Origin: Psychrobacillus psychrodurans
Lineage (GTDB): Bacteria > Bacillota > Bacilli > Bacillales_A > Planococcaceae
DNA: 64,000 nucleotides
NCBI RefSeq assembly: GCF_027563345.1
Contig: NZ_JAMKBK010000001.1
Reading direction: 5' to 3' (one strand)
Within the stretch, counting starts at the first letter, position 1. The number at the start of each line of letters is the position of its first letter. Positions 35,434 to 43,879 of this stretch are shown here, piece after piece. The translations under genes were made by a program, and so were the position numbers. Below the pieces are notes generated by a model. That model saw only the letters and a program-made list of their open reading frames with translations. It searched no databases and was not told the origin of the DNA.

Positions 35434-36540
35434 TTATTCTACTTCTGGAAGATCTGATTCATCAGACTCTTCTAATACATCAAAGAATTTCCATTCACCA
35501 GCTTCATTTTTTTCTAAAAGATAGGCTATAGTGGTTTCAATAGTATTTTTGTCATCAATTGTGGATTTTTGATGTTGTATAACTAAAGCGCTGTTATTCA
35601 GAATATATTGAACGTCAAAATTAAGTGTTTCGAATCGAACATCGAAGTCTTTAAATGTTGCTTCTATTGTTTCTGACAGCGTAGCATAGCCAGGGAATTC
35701 TTCACTGTATAAACCGATAGTTGCCTCTAGATTTTCAGCATTTGCATATTCATCAGCCTTTTGGAAAAACTCCTTAATTTCGTTTTCTTGCTTAAGGAAG
35801 TTCTCATCTTTGCGAATACTTTGATAATATGCTTCATATAGATCTTCTATAATTGCCTCATCTTTGATAGTATCTAGTGAGTCAAAAAACGTATTAACCT
35901 GTTCTTCCACTAATTTTTGGTTGGATTTTTCCATGATTAATTGATCTAACTTGTCTATATGCATTTTCGCCGTAATTACGTTTTTAGATGATTGAAGAGC
36001 TTTTTCACCCGGAGTTTTAAACTGAGTTAAAATGGCATCTCTAGTAGACTTTCCGTAAACACGGTAAAGTAAAATTGCTTGTTTTCGTATTTCACTAGAT
36101 AAGTTATGGTAACTTTTCTCCGTTACATCAGATGTTGGATTTTTAGAATATAGAGCATTAAATTCATTTGCCTTTTCTACTATTTTCTTTCCAGAAGTAA
36201 TCGCATCGATATATCCCATTGCTCTTTTATAATGAATACCAGCATTATCTTCTAATCGTTTTTCTAACTTCACCTTATCCTTAACGTTTACTTTTTCTAA
36301 TTCGCTTTTTGCATTTAAATAAGCATTTTTAGTTAAGTTGAAAATTTTCATATCAGGGTATTTAATGTCCTTAGTCAATTCATACGAAATTTGCCATTTC
36401 AATGCACCTGCATGTTCCTCCGCTACTTTAACTAGAGATTCTGCTTTTGAAATAGAAGCTGCCTCAGCATTTGTAATAGGTATGAATATATTTGCGCTAA
36501 TAATTCCCGCTATCAATCCATAAGATAATAATTTTTTCAT
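35434..36540 (-). CDS. Secreted alpha-helical protein, possibly SbsC-like
   Basis: 368 residues with a signal peptide (MKKLLSYGLIAGIISANIFI, cleavage after about NAEA-A at 29). The mature part is mainly helical. SSEIRKQAILLYRVYGKSTRD (about 147-167) resembles a repeat I recall from S-layer protein SbsC and related exported Bacillus proteins; this link is tentative. The C-terminal domain (about 290-360, TLNFDVQYILNNSALVIQH, WKFFDVLEES) looks NTF2-like. No sorting motif or SLH domain is present. A 23-base dyad lies upstream at 36562. Confidence 0.7.
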   Translation of the reverse strand: MKKLLSYGLIAGIISANIFIPITNAEAASISKAESLVKVAEEHAGALKWQISYELTKDIKYPDMKIFNLTKNAYLNAKSELEKVNVKDKVKLEKRLEDNAGIHYKRAMGYIDAITSGKKIVEKANEFNALYSKNPTSDVTEKSYHNLSSEIRKQAILLYRVYGKSTRDAILTQFKTPGEKALQSSKNVITAKMHIDKLDQLIMEKSNQKLVEEQVNTFFDSLDTIKDEAIIEDLYEAYYQSIRKDENFLKQENEIKEFFQKADEYANAENLEATIGLYSEEFPGYATLSETIEATFKDFDVRFETLNFDVQYILNNSALVIQHQKSTIDDKNTIETTIAYLLEKNEAGEWKFFDVLEESDESDLPEVE

Positions 36541-36561
36541 ATGTATTCTCCTAAAATGTAA

Positions 36562-36584
36562 GTCTTATAAAATAGTATTTTATA
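36562..36584. promoter_or_regulatory. Perfect dyad upstream of the secreted protein gene
   Basis: CTTATAAAAT-AGT-ATTTTATAAG, 10-bp arms, about 22 bases upstream of the ATG at 36540, where an operator near the start would lie. Nothing else was seen in 36585-36789. Confidence 0.4.
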
Positions 36585-36789
36585 AGCCTTAATAAGAATA
36601 TGTTATTATATTGTTAAATACTAGATAATATTGATGGTTATACATCCATAAAACGGTAAATTGTTTACTTATTTAATAGTGTTTAAATATATTTATTTGC
36701 CGTCATGTTACTATTTTTTACTTAATCTTAAATTCTTCCTACTTTCATGTTAAAATAAGCACTTACCAAAAGAGAAGGAAGTGTTAAGT

Positions 36790-37776
36790 ATGGTAGGTCG
36801 AAATGATCCTTGTCCATGTGGTAGTGGAAAAAAATACAAAAAGTGCTGCGAGTCAAGGCAGACTGATTCTATAGAAGAGGTACAAACGGAGGAATTGGAA
36901 CGATTATTGCAATCTTTTTATGACCACTATCCAGAGCGTAAGGATATGGAAGAATATGCGAACCTTGTGCGTGCTTGGAGCAAAACGATTGGCGACTATT
37001 TAGATTTAGAAATGATTGAAGCCATCGTAATGGATGAGTTCTTTTTCCATTATAAACAGCAGATATGGTTAGGCTATATAGAAAAGCAAAAGAAGAAGAT
37101 GGTGCGTCCATCTACACTAAGTGTTTTGAGCCAATGGGATAATCCGGTGGTGTTTGTTGGTAAAGTAGCAGAGGTGGATGAGAACTATATGACGGTTTCT
37201 CATATACTCACCAAAGAGAGCATTATGCTTAGACGAGAAAGTGATAAGCCAGTGCCAGTAGGAGTCCATGTATACTGTTTTATCTTGCCTGATGGCACTA
37301 ACAAAGAAAATCATTATTTAGCTATTTCAAGTTTAGTTTTCTTCCCAGTTGATCATCAAGAAGTCTTTGATAAAATAGAAAAACAATTTGAAAAGCAAGA
37401 TACTCTATCAGCTTCGGCCTTTTTAAAGGATACGGGAGCAACCTTATGGAAATTGCTTGGAGAAAATGGCTATGAGGGTGGAGAGTATACACACTTTGAA
37501 GTCGGAGTATTACAAGTAGCGATAGATTTCTTAGAGAAAAATAATCGTGAATATGGTAAGTTTATAGAAATTGTAGAAGATTATTTAGTGGAGCAACAAC
37601 CGAATGCACGTAAGGAAGTGGCAATTGCTGCTGGAGCCATTCGATTTGGTCAAGAAAATGGGTTGTTTGAACCTTTTAATATGACTATAAAAGAAATTGC
37701 AGAGACTTTTGAGGTTTCCACTTCCTCTCTAAATAAGTACTACAATGAAATAACGGAGTATTACAAAGGAAAATAG
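36790..37776 (+). CDS. SEC-C metal-binding protein
   Basis: 328 residues. The SEC-C zinc motif NDPCPCGSGKKYKKCC is at 4-19, with three Cys ligands plus Cys19. The middle is unassigned; the end has a helix-turn-helix-like segment (TIKEIAETFEVSTSSLNKYYNEI). The ATG at 36790 follows AAGGAAG. N-terminal SEC-C proteins may bind ribosomes or proteins, as in SecA, but the function here is not known. Confidence 0.82.
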   Translation: MVGRNDPCPCGSGKKYKKCCESRQTDSIEEVQTEELERLLQSFYDHYPERKDMEEYANLVRAWSKTIGDYLDLEMIEAIVMDEFFFHYKQQIWLGYIEKQKKKMVRPSTLSVLSQWDNPVVFVGKVAEVDENYMTVSHILTKESIMLRRESDKPVPVGVHVYCFILPDGTNKENHYLAISSLVFFPVDHQEVFDKIEKQFEKQDTLSASAFLKDTGATLWKLLGENGYEGGEYTHFEVGVLQVAIDFLEKNNREYGKFIEIVEDYLVEQQPNARKEVAIAAGAIRFGQENGLFEPFNMTIKEIAETFEVSTSSLNKYYNEITEYYKGK

Positions 37777-37785
37777 TTTATGTAT

Positions 37786-37827
37786 AAAAGGTCACCACTT
37801 ATTATTTTTATAAGTGGTGACCTTTAA
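37786..37827. terminator. Terminator
   Basis: AAAGGTCACCACTTA pairs with TAAGTGGTGACCTTT, symmetrical, so it may act both ways. Confidence 0.88.
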
Positions 37828-37855
37828 CTATTAATAATGGAATTCAAGGCAAGTA

Positions 37856-38050
37856 CTAATTAAATATTCCACTTAAAATCCCTTTGCCTTTTGATGAGTT
37901 ACTGTATGTTTTATCTGCTTTCGTTCCACGAATAGGAGTATTTTTAAAGCTACTAAATTGCTTTGCTAGTTTATCCCTTGATCCCTTATTTCTCATTAAA
38001 AATGCAGCTCCAAGACCTAGTGCAGTTAGTGCCATTTTATTTTTATTCAT
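37856..38050 (-). CDS. Small stress-type protein (64 aa)
   Basis: Begins MNKNKMALTALGLGAAFLMRNKGSRDKL: one short hydrophobic segment (about 7-19), then a basic, Ser/Lys-rich tail ending GILSGIFN. A perfect AGGAGGAAAC site and SigB-type promoter (38087-38111) support it. Not recognised, but such small single-helix proteins are common in the SigB regulon. Confidence 0.75.
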   Translation of the reverse strand: MNKNKMALTALGLGAAFLMRNKGSRDKLAKQFSSFKNTPIRGTKADKTYSNSSKGKGILSGIFN

Positions 38051-38086
38051 AATAGTTTCCTCCTAAATTTTTTTGTTATGAATTGT

Positions 38087-38111
38087 TTTCCCACATTTAT
38101 TGATGTTAAAC
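38087..38111 (-). promoter_or_regulatory. SigB-type promoter of the 64-aa gene
   Basis: GTTTAA (38106-38111, perfect), 13 bases, GGGAAA (38087-38092) on the minus strand, 37 bases before the ATG. Confidence 0.6.
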
Positions 38112-38126
38112 AAACATTTGGCCAAT

Positions 38127-38151
38127 GTTTAGTAATCGAAAAAAAGGATAA
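38127..38151 (+). promoter_or_regulatory. Possible divergent SigB-type promoter
   Basis: GTTTAG (38127-38132), 13 bases, GGATAA (38146-38151). The -10 has two mismatches. It would drive the 38185 gene. Confidence 0.3.
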
Positions 38152-38184
38152 ACAATTTAAAACATACTAAGGAGAGTGGTAACT

Positions 38185-38409
38185 ATGAAAAAGCATTCAA
38201 AGGATAAAGAAAAACAAGATATTTCGGGTCGTATTATGGACAATCCTGATTTATTAAATACAGAAAAGGAAAGTATTTTTGATAAAGATGAAGATATGAA
38301 GACAGTTGATCCTATCCCAGTAGAAGAATTAAATGAAAAAGTGAAAGATGAAAAAGATAAGCGAAATACTAAGTCTACTTCTGCTAGTGAAGAGCGTTAT
38401 CCAGGATAA
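38185..38409 (+). CDS. Small charged hydrophilic protein (74 aa)
   Basis: Entirely charged: MKKHSKDKEKQDISGR, then acidic DKDEDMKTVDPIPVEELNEKV, ending SEERYPG. The ATG at 38185 follows GGAGAGTGGTAACT. Probably intrinsically disordered. Unrecognised. Confidence 0.7.
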   Translation: MKKHSKDKEKQDISGRIMDNPDLLNTEKESIFDKDEDMKTVDPIPVEELNEKVKDEKDKRNTKSTSASEERYPG

Positions 38410-38484
38410 GTGCTTTTGAGTTGTTTATTTTCGCTAAACATTGGTGATAATTTAATTGATATAGTAGACAGGAGGATTTTCGAA

Positions 38485-38922
38485 ATGAAAATAAGGAAGT
38501 ATCCATTACTTGGAAGTGTGGTTATCTCATCTTTCCTATTATTAGGAGCTTGTGGAGATAAGGAAGAAGTGAGCGAAGCTCCCGATAAAGAGACTGCTCA
38601 AAGTGAATTTGGTTTTCAGTCATTTGAATTGGATGTAGATACGGCAGATCAAAAGGATGCAATTGACGCTTCTTTTGATATTGATATATCAGAAACAGAG
38701 GCTGAGTACTTTAACCAATTAGAATCGAAGAATCTTTCTGGAAACGATGCTTACACAGAGTTGGAGCCTATTTTTAAGGAAATTGCTCTAACTAAAGATA
38801 TGAGCAAGGAAGAAGTGATTGAAAAAGTTACTCAAGCATTTGGAGTAGAGGAGTATACAGAGTTCGAGCTAGAAGTAGAGTTCTCTGACGGAGACACACA
38901 AGAATTTAATGATAGGAAATAG
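38485..38922 (+). CDS. YusW-like lipoprotein
   Basis: 145 residues. Lipoprotein signal MKIRKYPLLGSVVISSFLLL with lipobox LGAC (Cys near 23). The acidic body includes GFQSFELDVDTADQKDAID and EEYTEFELEVEFSDGD, the YusW-like pattern. The length equals B. subtilis YusW. A perfect AGGAGG precedes the ATG at 38485; the longer open frame from 38410 has no ribosome site. Function unknown. Confidence 0.8.
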   Translation: MKIRKYPLLGSVVISSFLLLGACGDKEEVSEAPDKETAQSEFGFQSFELDVDTADQKDAIDASFDIDISETEAEYFNQLESKNLSGNDAYTELEPIFKEIALTKDMSKEEVIEKVTQAFGVEEYTEFELEVEFSDGDTQEFNDRK

Positions 38923-38928
38923 AAGATT

Positions 38929-38970
38929 AAAACCTTGAGAGACAATGAAAGCTGTTTCTTGAGGTTTTTT
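38929..38970 (+). terminator. Terminator after the YusW-like gene
   Basis: AAAACCTTGAGA pairs with TCTTGAGGTTTT followed by T-run. Confidence 0.8.
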
Positions 38971-39149
38971 ATATCTTATATAAGTTTCTCTGGATAGAGT
39001 GGGTGTTCTCGTTTCCGCTTCAATCAATTAAGATTTCTAATAAATGTAGGGTTATCTATAGACACTGAGTAGAAAGCAACTTTTAGTCATTCGATCTACA
39101 CATTTAGGTAGAGAATTAGTAAAGTTATTTGGTAATGTTATCCACTACA

Positions 39150-39275
39150 CAAGTAAATGGTAATAGTCCGCAAGTAAATATTGGCTTCGAGCAAGTAAAT
39201 CCTATACGACCGCAAGTAAGCTGCAGTTGGGAGCAAGTAAATAATAGATTGGAGCAAATAAAGCTAAAATAGAGT
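39150..39275. repeat. Six direct repeats with exact 21-bp period
   Basis: CAAGTAAAT-like words start at 39150, 39171, 39192, 39213, 39234 and 39255, always 21 bases apart. The 9-base core is nearly invariant (fifth copy-type change CAAGTAAGC at 39213, CAAATAAAG at 39255); the 12 bases between vary, except for a (C/A)G at the end. A short frame from ATG 39135 reads a Q-V-N-x-x-x-(P/E) heptad peptide, but has no ribosome site. Confidence 0.8.
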
Positions 39276-39715
39276 TGAATCATTCATGAGGTAAAGATGT
39301 AATGCCTCTTGAGAGCACAAATAAAATTCAGTGTTCCTGCTATATTGAACGATATATGATCATGCAAAATAAAAAGGCATTACATATTAAATCTCCTCAA
39401 CTAGTTAAAAAGCATATGACAAAAAGTAGCAGGAAAGTGAGCACCCGAAATTGTAACTTCAGGGGCTTCCTTTATAAATAGAAAAGCATCTTTTCCCTAG
39501 TTCCGATAAAGCACTAACCTGTTTCTAAAAGCTGAGTGACAGACAGTATCTCCAAATAGTCAATCGGTAAAAATCCATCAACAAACCTGTCCAAAGCACA
39601 CCTAGTTCAGGCGTTTTTTACTTGGTTTTCTTAGAATCTATAAATATAAAGCTATGATTCTAATAGTAGAATAATTACTGTTTCATTACAAAGTGATTAA
39701 CAATGGTCACATTGT
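39276..39715. other. Intergenic region, probable decayed repeat
   Basis: TGTAATGCCT (39297-39306) and its complement AGGCATTACA (39382-39391) form a 10-bp inverted repeat 75 bases apart. The following 250 bases are relatively GC-richer than the surroundings and have no intact frame on either strand. They could be a decayed mobile or repeat sequence. No gene is supported. Confidence 0.35.
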
Positions 39716-39742
39716 GTTTAGTTTCCATCTTAAGGGGGGTAC
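39716..39742 (+). promoter_or_regulatory. SigB-type promoter of the YflT-domain gene
   Basis: GTTTAG (39716-39721), 15 bases, GGGTAC (39737-39742), 36 bases before the ATG. Confidence 0.5.
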
Positions 39743-39777
39743 ATACAGAATAAGACTAATTTTGAGGAGGCAATACC

Positions 39778-40617
39778 ATGAACATTGAATCGAATAGACG
39801 AATTGAAATTGCTCGTACGGAAGAAGAAATGTATGAAAAATTGGAAGGCCTACAAAATCAGGGTTATGCAGAAAGCGATATACATGTCATTTCAACTGAA
39901 AATGTACATTTAAATGCACTTAGTCGTCATTCAGAAGTGTCTACCCATGAGGCTGGTACATTTATAGATAAGTTCAAATCTTGGTTTACTGGAGAAAATG
40001 CAGTAGCAGAAGGATTACGAAAGTTAGATTTAAGTGAAGAGGAAAGAACAAGGTATGCGGGAGAAGTAGCGGGAGGAAGTATCGTCCTATATACAGATGT
40101 TCTCACGCTAAACGACGAGCCAATGTACGGTACCCATGAAAATGAATTTGAGCAAGAGTATACGGATACAGTAGGTACAGAGGTAGTACAAAATCGTTTT
40201 ATGGAAAACGAAGACCCGATTAGTGATTATGCCAAAGAGCAAGGATTTAAACCATCTAATAATGAATTTGTAAATGAAACAGATAGTCGCTTTGATGAAC
40301 CTCAGGATCGCTTCGCACGTGGAGAGACCTTTGCGACGGATCCACACTTAGCTAGAGAAGAGGATCATATAGGCCACTCTATGCAAGAAGATAGAGTAGT
40401 TAGAGATTCTCGACCGATTGTTGATGAAACTGTTACGAATGAAGGGAAATCATATGGCACGCAATCTCCAGGAGCTGATCCGAATCTAGGTCCTGCAGCA
40501 TATGGTAGTGACACAGTAAATGAGGAAGAAGAAAGACTTTCTCATGATCAATATGAAGAAAAGTTGGACTATCAAAGGAAACTTGATGATATCCCTCCAA
40601 CTAATCGACTATACTAA
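39778..40617 (+). CDS. General stress protein with YflT domain
   Basis: 279 residues. The N-terminal YflT/GSP17M domain (about 5-105) has RIEIARTEEEMYEKLEGL, a Gln-Gly-Tyr segment and SDIHVISTENVHL; a flexible acidic region with repeated Asp/Glu/Arg blocks fills the rest. YflT in B. subtilis is a SigB-controlled stress protein, consistent with the promoter. The GAGGAGG site precedes the ATG. The long acidic tail is unlike the roughly 110-residue YflT. Confidence 0.85.
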   Translation: MNIESNRRIEIARTEEEMYEKLEGLQNQGYAESDIHVISTENVHLNALSRHSEVSTHEAGTFIDKFKSWFTGENAVAEGLRKLDLSEEERTRYAGEVAGGSIVLYTDVLTLNDEPMYGTHENEFEQEYTDTVGTEVVQNRFMENEDPISDYAKEQGFKPSNNEFVNETDSRFDEPQDRFARGETFATDPHLAREEDHIGHSMQEDRVVRDSRPIVDETVTNEGKSYGTQSPGADPNLGPAAYGSDTVNEEEERLSHDQYEEKLDYQRKLDDIPPTNRLY

Positions 40618-40632
40618 ATCACACCTAACTAT

Positions 40633-40662
40633 AGAACCTCTCTTTTTGGAGAGGTTCTTCTT
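40633..40662 (+). terminator. Terminator
   Basis: AGAACCTCTC pairs with GAGAGGTTCT followed by TCTTT. Confidence 0.8.
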
Positions 40663-40716
40663 TGCATTCTATTATGAGATAATGAGTTTTAATCCAACAA
40701 CATGAGGTGACTTATA

Positions 40717-41637
40717 ATGGACTTTATAGCTATCGATTTTGAAACAGCTAATAGCCTACGTTCAAGTGTTTGTTCAGTAGGGATTGTACAAGTTAAGAAC
40801 GGGAAAATATATAAAGAAATACATTCCTTAATAAATCCTTTAAGTGAATTTCATTATTATAATACAAAAATTCATGGAATTACTGAATATATGGTACATG
40901 GTGCACCAACCTTCGAAGAATTCTGGCCAGGTATGAAAAATCTAATTAAAGATCAAGTTGTCGTTGCACATAATGCTAGTTTTGATATGGGTGTATTACA
41001 GGAATCCTTACGTCAATTTCATGAACCCTCACCAAATTTTGAGTATGGGTGCTCTTATCGAATTGCCAAAAAAGTTTGGCCACAACTTTACAATCATAAG
41101 TTATCAACGGTAGCGAATTATTTAGGTATTAGCTTAAGACATCATGATGCTTTAGAGGATGCCCGTGCAGCTGCTATTATTACGATAGAAGCGATGCAGA
41201 AAACCAAAACAAATACAGTTCAACAACTGGCAAAACTACATAATGTAAAAATAAATCCATCGATTCAAACTAAGAAACAACCATCTTCTCAACGTAATGG
41301 TAAAGCAGATTTGACTATTGAATATTTGAAACCTGAAAGTACAGAGCTAAATTCCAAACATCCGTTTTATGGAGCCCAAATTGTTTTCACGGGAAGAATG
41401 CTTGCGATGACTAGATCGAAAGCAGCACAACTTGCAGTGAATTGTGGGGCGGTTTGTAAGGGAACAGTGGATCATCAAACAAATTACTTAGTCGTAGGGG
41501 ATAATGATTTAGCCAAGTACCTACAAGGCATCAAAAGCTCTAAAATGCAAAAGGTAGAAGGCATGATTCAACAAGGACTTCCAATTGAAATCGTTGGAGA
41601 GCAAGATTTTTTAAGGTTAGTTCGATATCCATTTTGA
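40717..41637 (+). CDS. 3'-5' exonuclease with C-terminal BRCT domain
   Basis: 306 residues. The N-terminal DEDDh exonuclease domain (about 1-168) has FIAIDFETAN, VVAHNASFDMGVL and, near 148, HHDALEDARAAA with the catalytic His and Asp. The C-terminal BRCT domain (about 217-300) includes FYGAQIVFTGRMLAMTR and DHQTNYLVVGDND. Related to PolC/DnaQ-type proofreading exonucleases; the BRCT points to DNA-end or nick handling in repair. A GAGGTGA site precedes the ATG. Monocistronic. Confidence 0.93.
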   Translation: MDFIAIDFETANSLRSSVCSVGIVQVKNGKIYKEIHSLINPLSEFHYYNTKIHGITEYMVHGAPTFEEFWPGMKNLIKDQVVVAHNASFDMGVLQESLRQFHEPSPNFEYGCSYRIAKKVWPQLYNHKLSTVANYLGISLRHHDALEDARAAAIITIEAMQKTKTNTVQQLAKLHNVKINPSIQTKKQPSSQRNGKADLTIEYLKPESTELNSKHPFYGAQIVFTGRMLAMTRSKAAQLAVNCGAVCKGTVDHQTNYLVVGDNDLAKYLQGIKSSKMQKVEGMIQQGLPIEIVGEQDFLRLVRYPF

Positions 41638-41772
41638 TAAAGATAGGGATTAATGAACAATAGTTACGATCATTAAATGATAATAACGCATTTCTTTTTA
41701 ATAACTGAGAAATTGTATAAATAAGTTATCCCGGTGAAATCCTATTAATAGTTAAGGAAAGGGTGAATCATC

Positions 41773-42630
41773 TTGGACAATTCAATATCTTACGGTGACG
41801 ATTATAAATATATACCAGCAACTTCAGTAGGAAGCGGAATAGGCTTGGAGATTCTTCCAGACATTTTTTGTCATACTATACAAATCGTCAATATTTGTTT
41901 AGTAGGCATTCCTAATTCAAATGACTTTGTGTTGGTAGATGCAGGTATGCCTTACTCAGCAGAAGAAATTATTTCAGTAGTTGAAGAGCGTTTTGGAGTA
42001 GATAAGAAACCCAAAGCCATTATATTAACTCATGGCCATTTTGATCATGTTGGAGCAATAATTGAGTTAGTAAAAAAGTGGGAAATTCCAGTATATGCTC
42101 ATGAGGCGGAATTGCCATTTTTAACTGGCAAAGAAAGCTATCCTAAGCCTGATCCAACCGTAGAAGGTGGATCAGTTGCCAAAATGTCTTTTATATTTCC
42201 TGTTGATCCCATAAATTTGGGTAATCACATAGAGGTATTGCCTGCAGATGGAGCAGTTCCTTTTATGTCTGATTTTCAATGGATTCATACACCTGGTCAC
42301 ACACCTGGCCATATTTCATTATTTAGAAAAGAGGATGGGGTATTAATAGTTGGAGATGCATTTGTTACTGTAAAGCAAGAATACTTATATAAAGTGTTCA
42401 CACAGGAGCAGGAAATAAGTGGTCCGCCAAGATATCTTACTCCTGATTGGGAAGCGGCTAGGGAATCGGTGAATAAACTTGTCGATCTAAAACCAAAAGT
42501 CGCGATTACAGGACATGGCTTACCTATGACAGGAGATTTACTTACAAGTAATTTGCATTTACTAGTGACTGAATTTGACTCGATTGCCTTACCTAGTCAT
42601 GGGAAATATGTAAATAAAAAAATACAGTAA
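41773..42630 (+). CDS. MBL-fold metallo-hydrolase
   Basis: 285 residues. Metal-binding motif LTHGHFDHVGAI near 92, HTPGHTPGHISLF near 178, GDAF near 196 and the final His in ITGHGLPMTGD near 248, so all metallo-beta-lactamase-fold ligands are present. The start is TTG at 41773 after AAGGAAAGG. No signal peptide. Similar enzymes act on thioesters, lactones or lactams; the substrate is unknown. Confidence 0.9.
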   Translation: MDNSISYGDDYKYIPATSVGSGIGLEILPDIFCHTIQIVNICLVGIPNSNDFVLVDAGMPYSAEEIISVVEERFGVDKKPKAIILTHGHFDHVGAIIELVKKWEIPVYAHEAELPFLTGKESYPKPDPTVEGGSVAKMSFIFPVDPINLGNHIEVLPADGAVPFMSDFQWIHTPGHTPGHISLFRKEDGVLIVGDAFVTVKQEYLYKVFTQEQEISGPPRYLTPDWEAARESVNKLVDLKPKVAITGHGLPMTGDLLTSNLHLLVTEFDSIALPSHGKYVNKKIQ

Positions 42631-42636
42631 AAGTTC

Positions 42637-42674
42637 AAGATCCCATTCATCCAAAAATGACGGGATCTTCTTTT
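42637..42674 (+). terminator. Terminator
   Basis: AAGATCCC pairs with GGGATCTT followed by CTTTT. Confidence 0.8.
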
Positions 42675-42729
42675 AATTATCAGAATAAAAAGTTAAAATG
42701 TAAATATATTAACTGAAAGGAGAGTACAT

Positions 42730-43575
42730 ATGACATTTTCTATCGTTGGTTTCGATCCCCATACAAAGGAATTAGGTATAGCTGTTGCGTCCAAGTTTTT
42801 GTGTGTTGGAGCAGTCGTACCATTTGCCAAGGCTGGCGTAGGAGCAATAGCAACTCAGTCGTGGGCAAATTTAAATTATGGGATAGATGGCTTGGACATG
42901 CTACAAAGTGGTATGTCACCGGAAGAAGTTCTTAAAGAATTAGTTGTAAATGATGAAAAGTCAGGTGCTCGACAAGTTGGAATTGTAGATGCTGTCGGTC
43001 GCAGTGTTACATTTACGGGTGAAGACTGTTTCGAATGGGCAGGAGGACACTCTGGAGAAAACTTTGCGATTCAAGGAAATATCTTGGTTAATCAGGAAAC
43101 AGTGGATGCAATGAAATCAGTTTTCTTACAACAGGATGGGCCACTTGAAGAACGATTATTGGCAGCGTTATATGCTGGAGATATTGCAGGGGGAGACAGC
43201 AGGGGGAAACAATCTGCAGCTTTGTTAGTAGTAAAAGAAAATGGAAGTTACGGTGAGTATACTGATCGTTACATCGACCTTAGAGTGGATGACCATACCG
43301 ACCCAGTTAAAGAATTAGGAAGACTATTGAAACTTCATCAACTATATTTTTCAGGAACAGCTCCAGAAGATATTGTCTCTATTGATGGTGTGTTAGCGGA
43401 TGAGATTCAAAACATGTTATATGAAAATGGCTTTTTAGATCGAGATCTTACAGAAAAAGATGATTTATTAGATGCTATCCAATCTTATCATCTCATTGAA
43501 AATTTTGATGAAAGAGTTCAAGAGAGAGGGTTTATCGATAAGAAGGTTGTAGAATATATGCGTATTAATAAATAG
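42730..43575 (+). CDS. DUF1028 family protein
   Basis: 281 residues. DUF1028 covers about 1-190: TFSIVGFDPHTKELGIAVAS, AVVPFAKAGVGAIATQSWAN and GGDSRGKQSAALLV. The remaining part (about 195-281) resembles a peptidoglycan-binding-like or helical appendage. The Thr2/Ser4 start and fold recall N-terminal nucleophile hydrolases, but no activity is established. A GGAGAGT site precedes the ATG. Confidence 0.85.
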   Translation: MTFSIVGFDPHTKELGIAVASKFLCVGAVVPFAKAGVGAIATQSWANLNYGIDGLDMLQSGMSPEEVLKELVVNDEKSGARQVGIVDAVGRSVTFTGEDCFEWAGGHSGENFAIQGNILVNQETVDAMKSVFLQQDGPLEERLLAALYAGDIAGGDSRGKQSAALLVVKENGSYGEYTDRYIDLRVDDHTDPVKELGRLLKLHQLYFSGTAPEDIVSIDGVLADEIQNMLYENGFLDRDLTEKDDLLDAIQSYHLIENFDERVQERGFIDKKVVEYMRINK

Positions 43576-43620
43576 AATGTTAATAAAACAGATACGTAGA
43601 GGGAAATCATTAGTGAAATA

Positions 43621-43872
43621 GAAAGAGGTTGGGACAGAAGTAGAAATTTATTGGATTAGGAGAAAGCTATATTAAATGATGGATATTTAATAAAATTGAT
43701 TGGAATGGAGGGGCGACTCCTACGGGAATAGCGTGACGCCTGAGACTACAGGCTCAGGCCACGCCCGTGGAAAGCGTCCCTGGAATGGAAACCAATTTTG
43801 TGCACAGCAAAAAAACAGCATTTTTCTCACAGAGAAAAATGCTGTTTTGGGGTTCTGTCCCAGTCTCTTTTC
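43621..43872. repeat. Composite intergenic repeat, copy 4, with nested hairpins
   Basis: Outer arms: GAAAGAGGTTGGGACAGAA (43621-43639) and TTCTGTCCCAGTCTCTTTTC (43853-43872). Inside is a copy of the GGCGACTCC family (43698-43790) with tip hairpin GCCTGAG (43738-43744) / CTCAGGC (43753-43759). Next is a perfect 17-bp stem (43812-43828 with 43832-43848, core AACAGCATTTTTCTC). It fills the gap between two convergent genes and can act as a terminator. Confidence 0.8.
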
Positions 43873-43879
43873 TTCATTA

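Noticed and set aside
39135..39275. 46-codon frame with Q-V-N heptad repeats
   Set aside because: No ribosome site before the ATG; core words are conserved at silent positions, so treated as a DNA repeat array rather than a gene.
39150..39275. CRISPR array
   Set aside because: Repeat unit is only 9 conserved bases and spacing 21 bp, far below CRISPR repeat and spacer lengths; no cas genes.
39400..39640. Insertion sequence remnant with transposase
   Set aside because: All frames on both strands are broken and no transposase motif is recognisable; left as an uncertain decayed repeat.
43812..43848. Perfect 17-bp hairpin as a riboswitch or attenuator
   Set aside because: It lies after both convergent genes, so it is a terminator or repeat part, not a leader.
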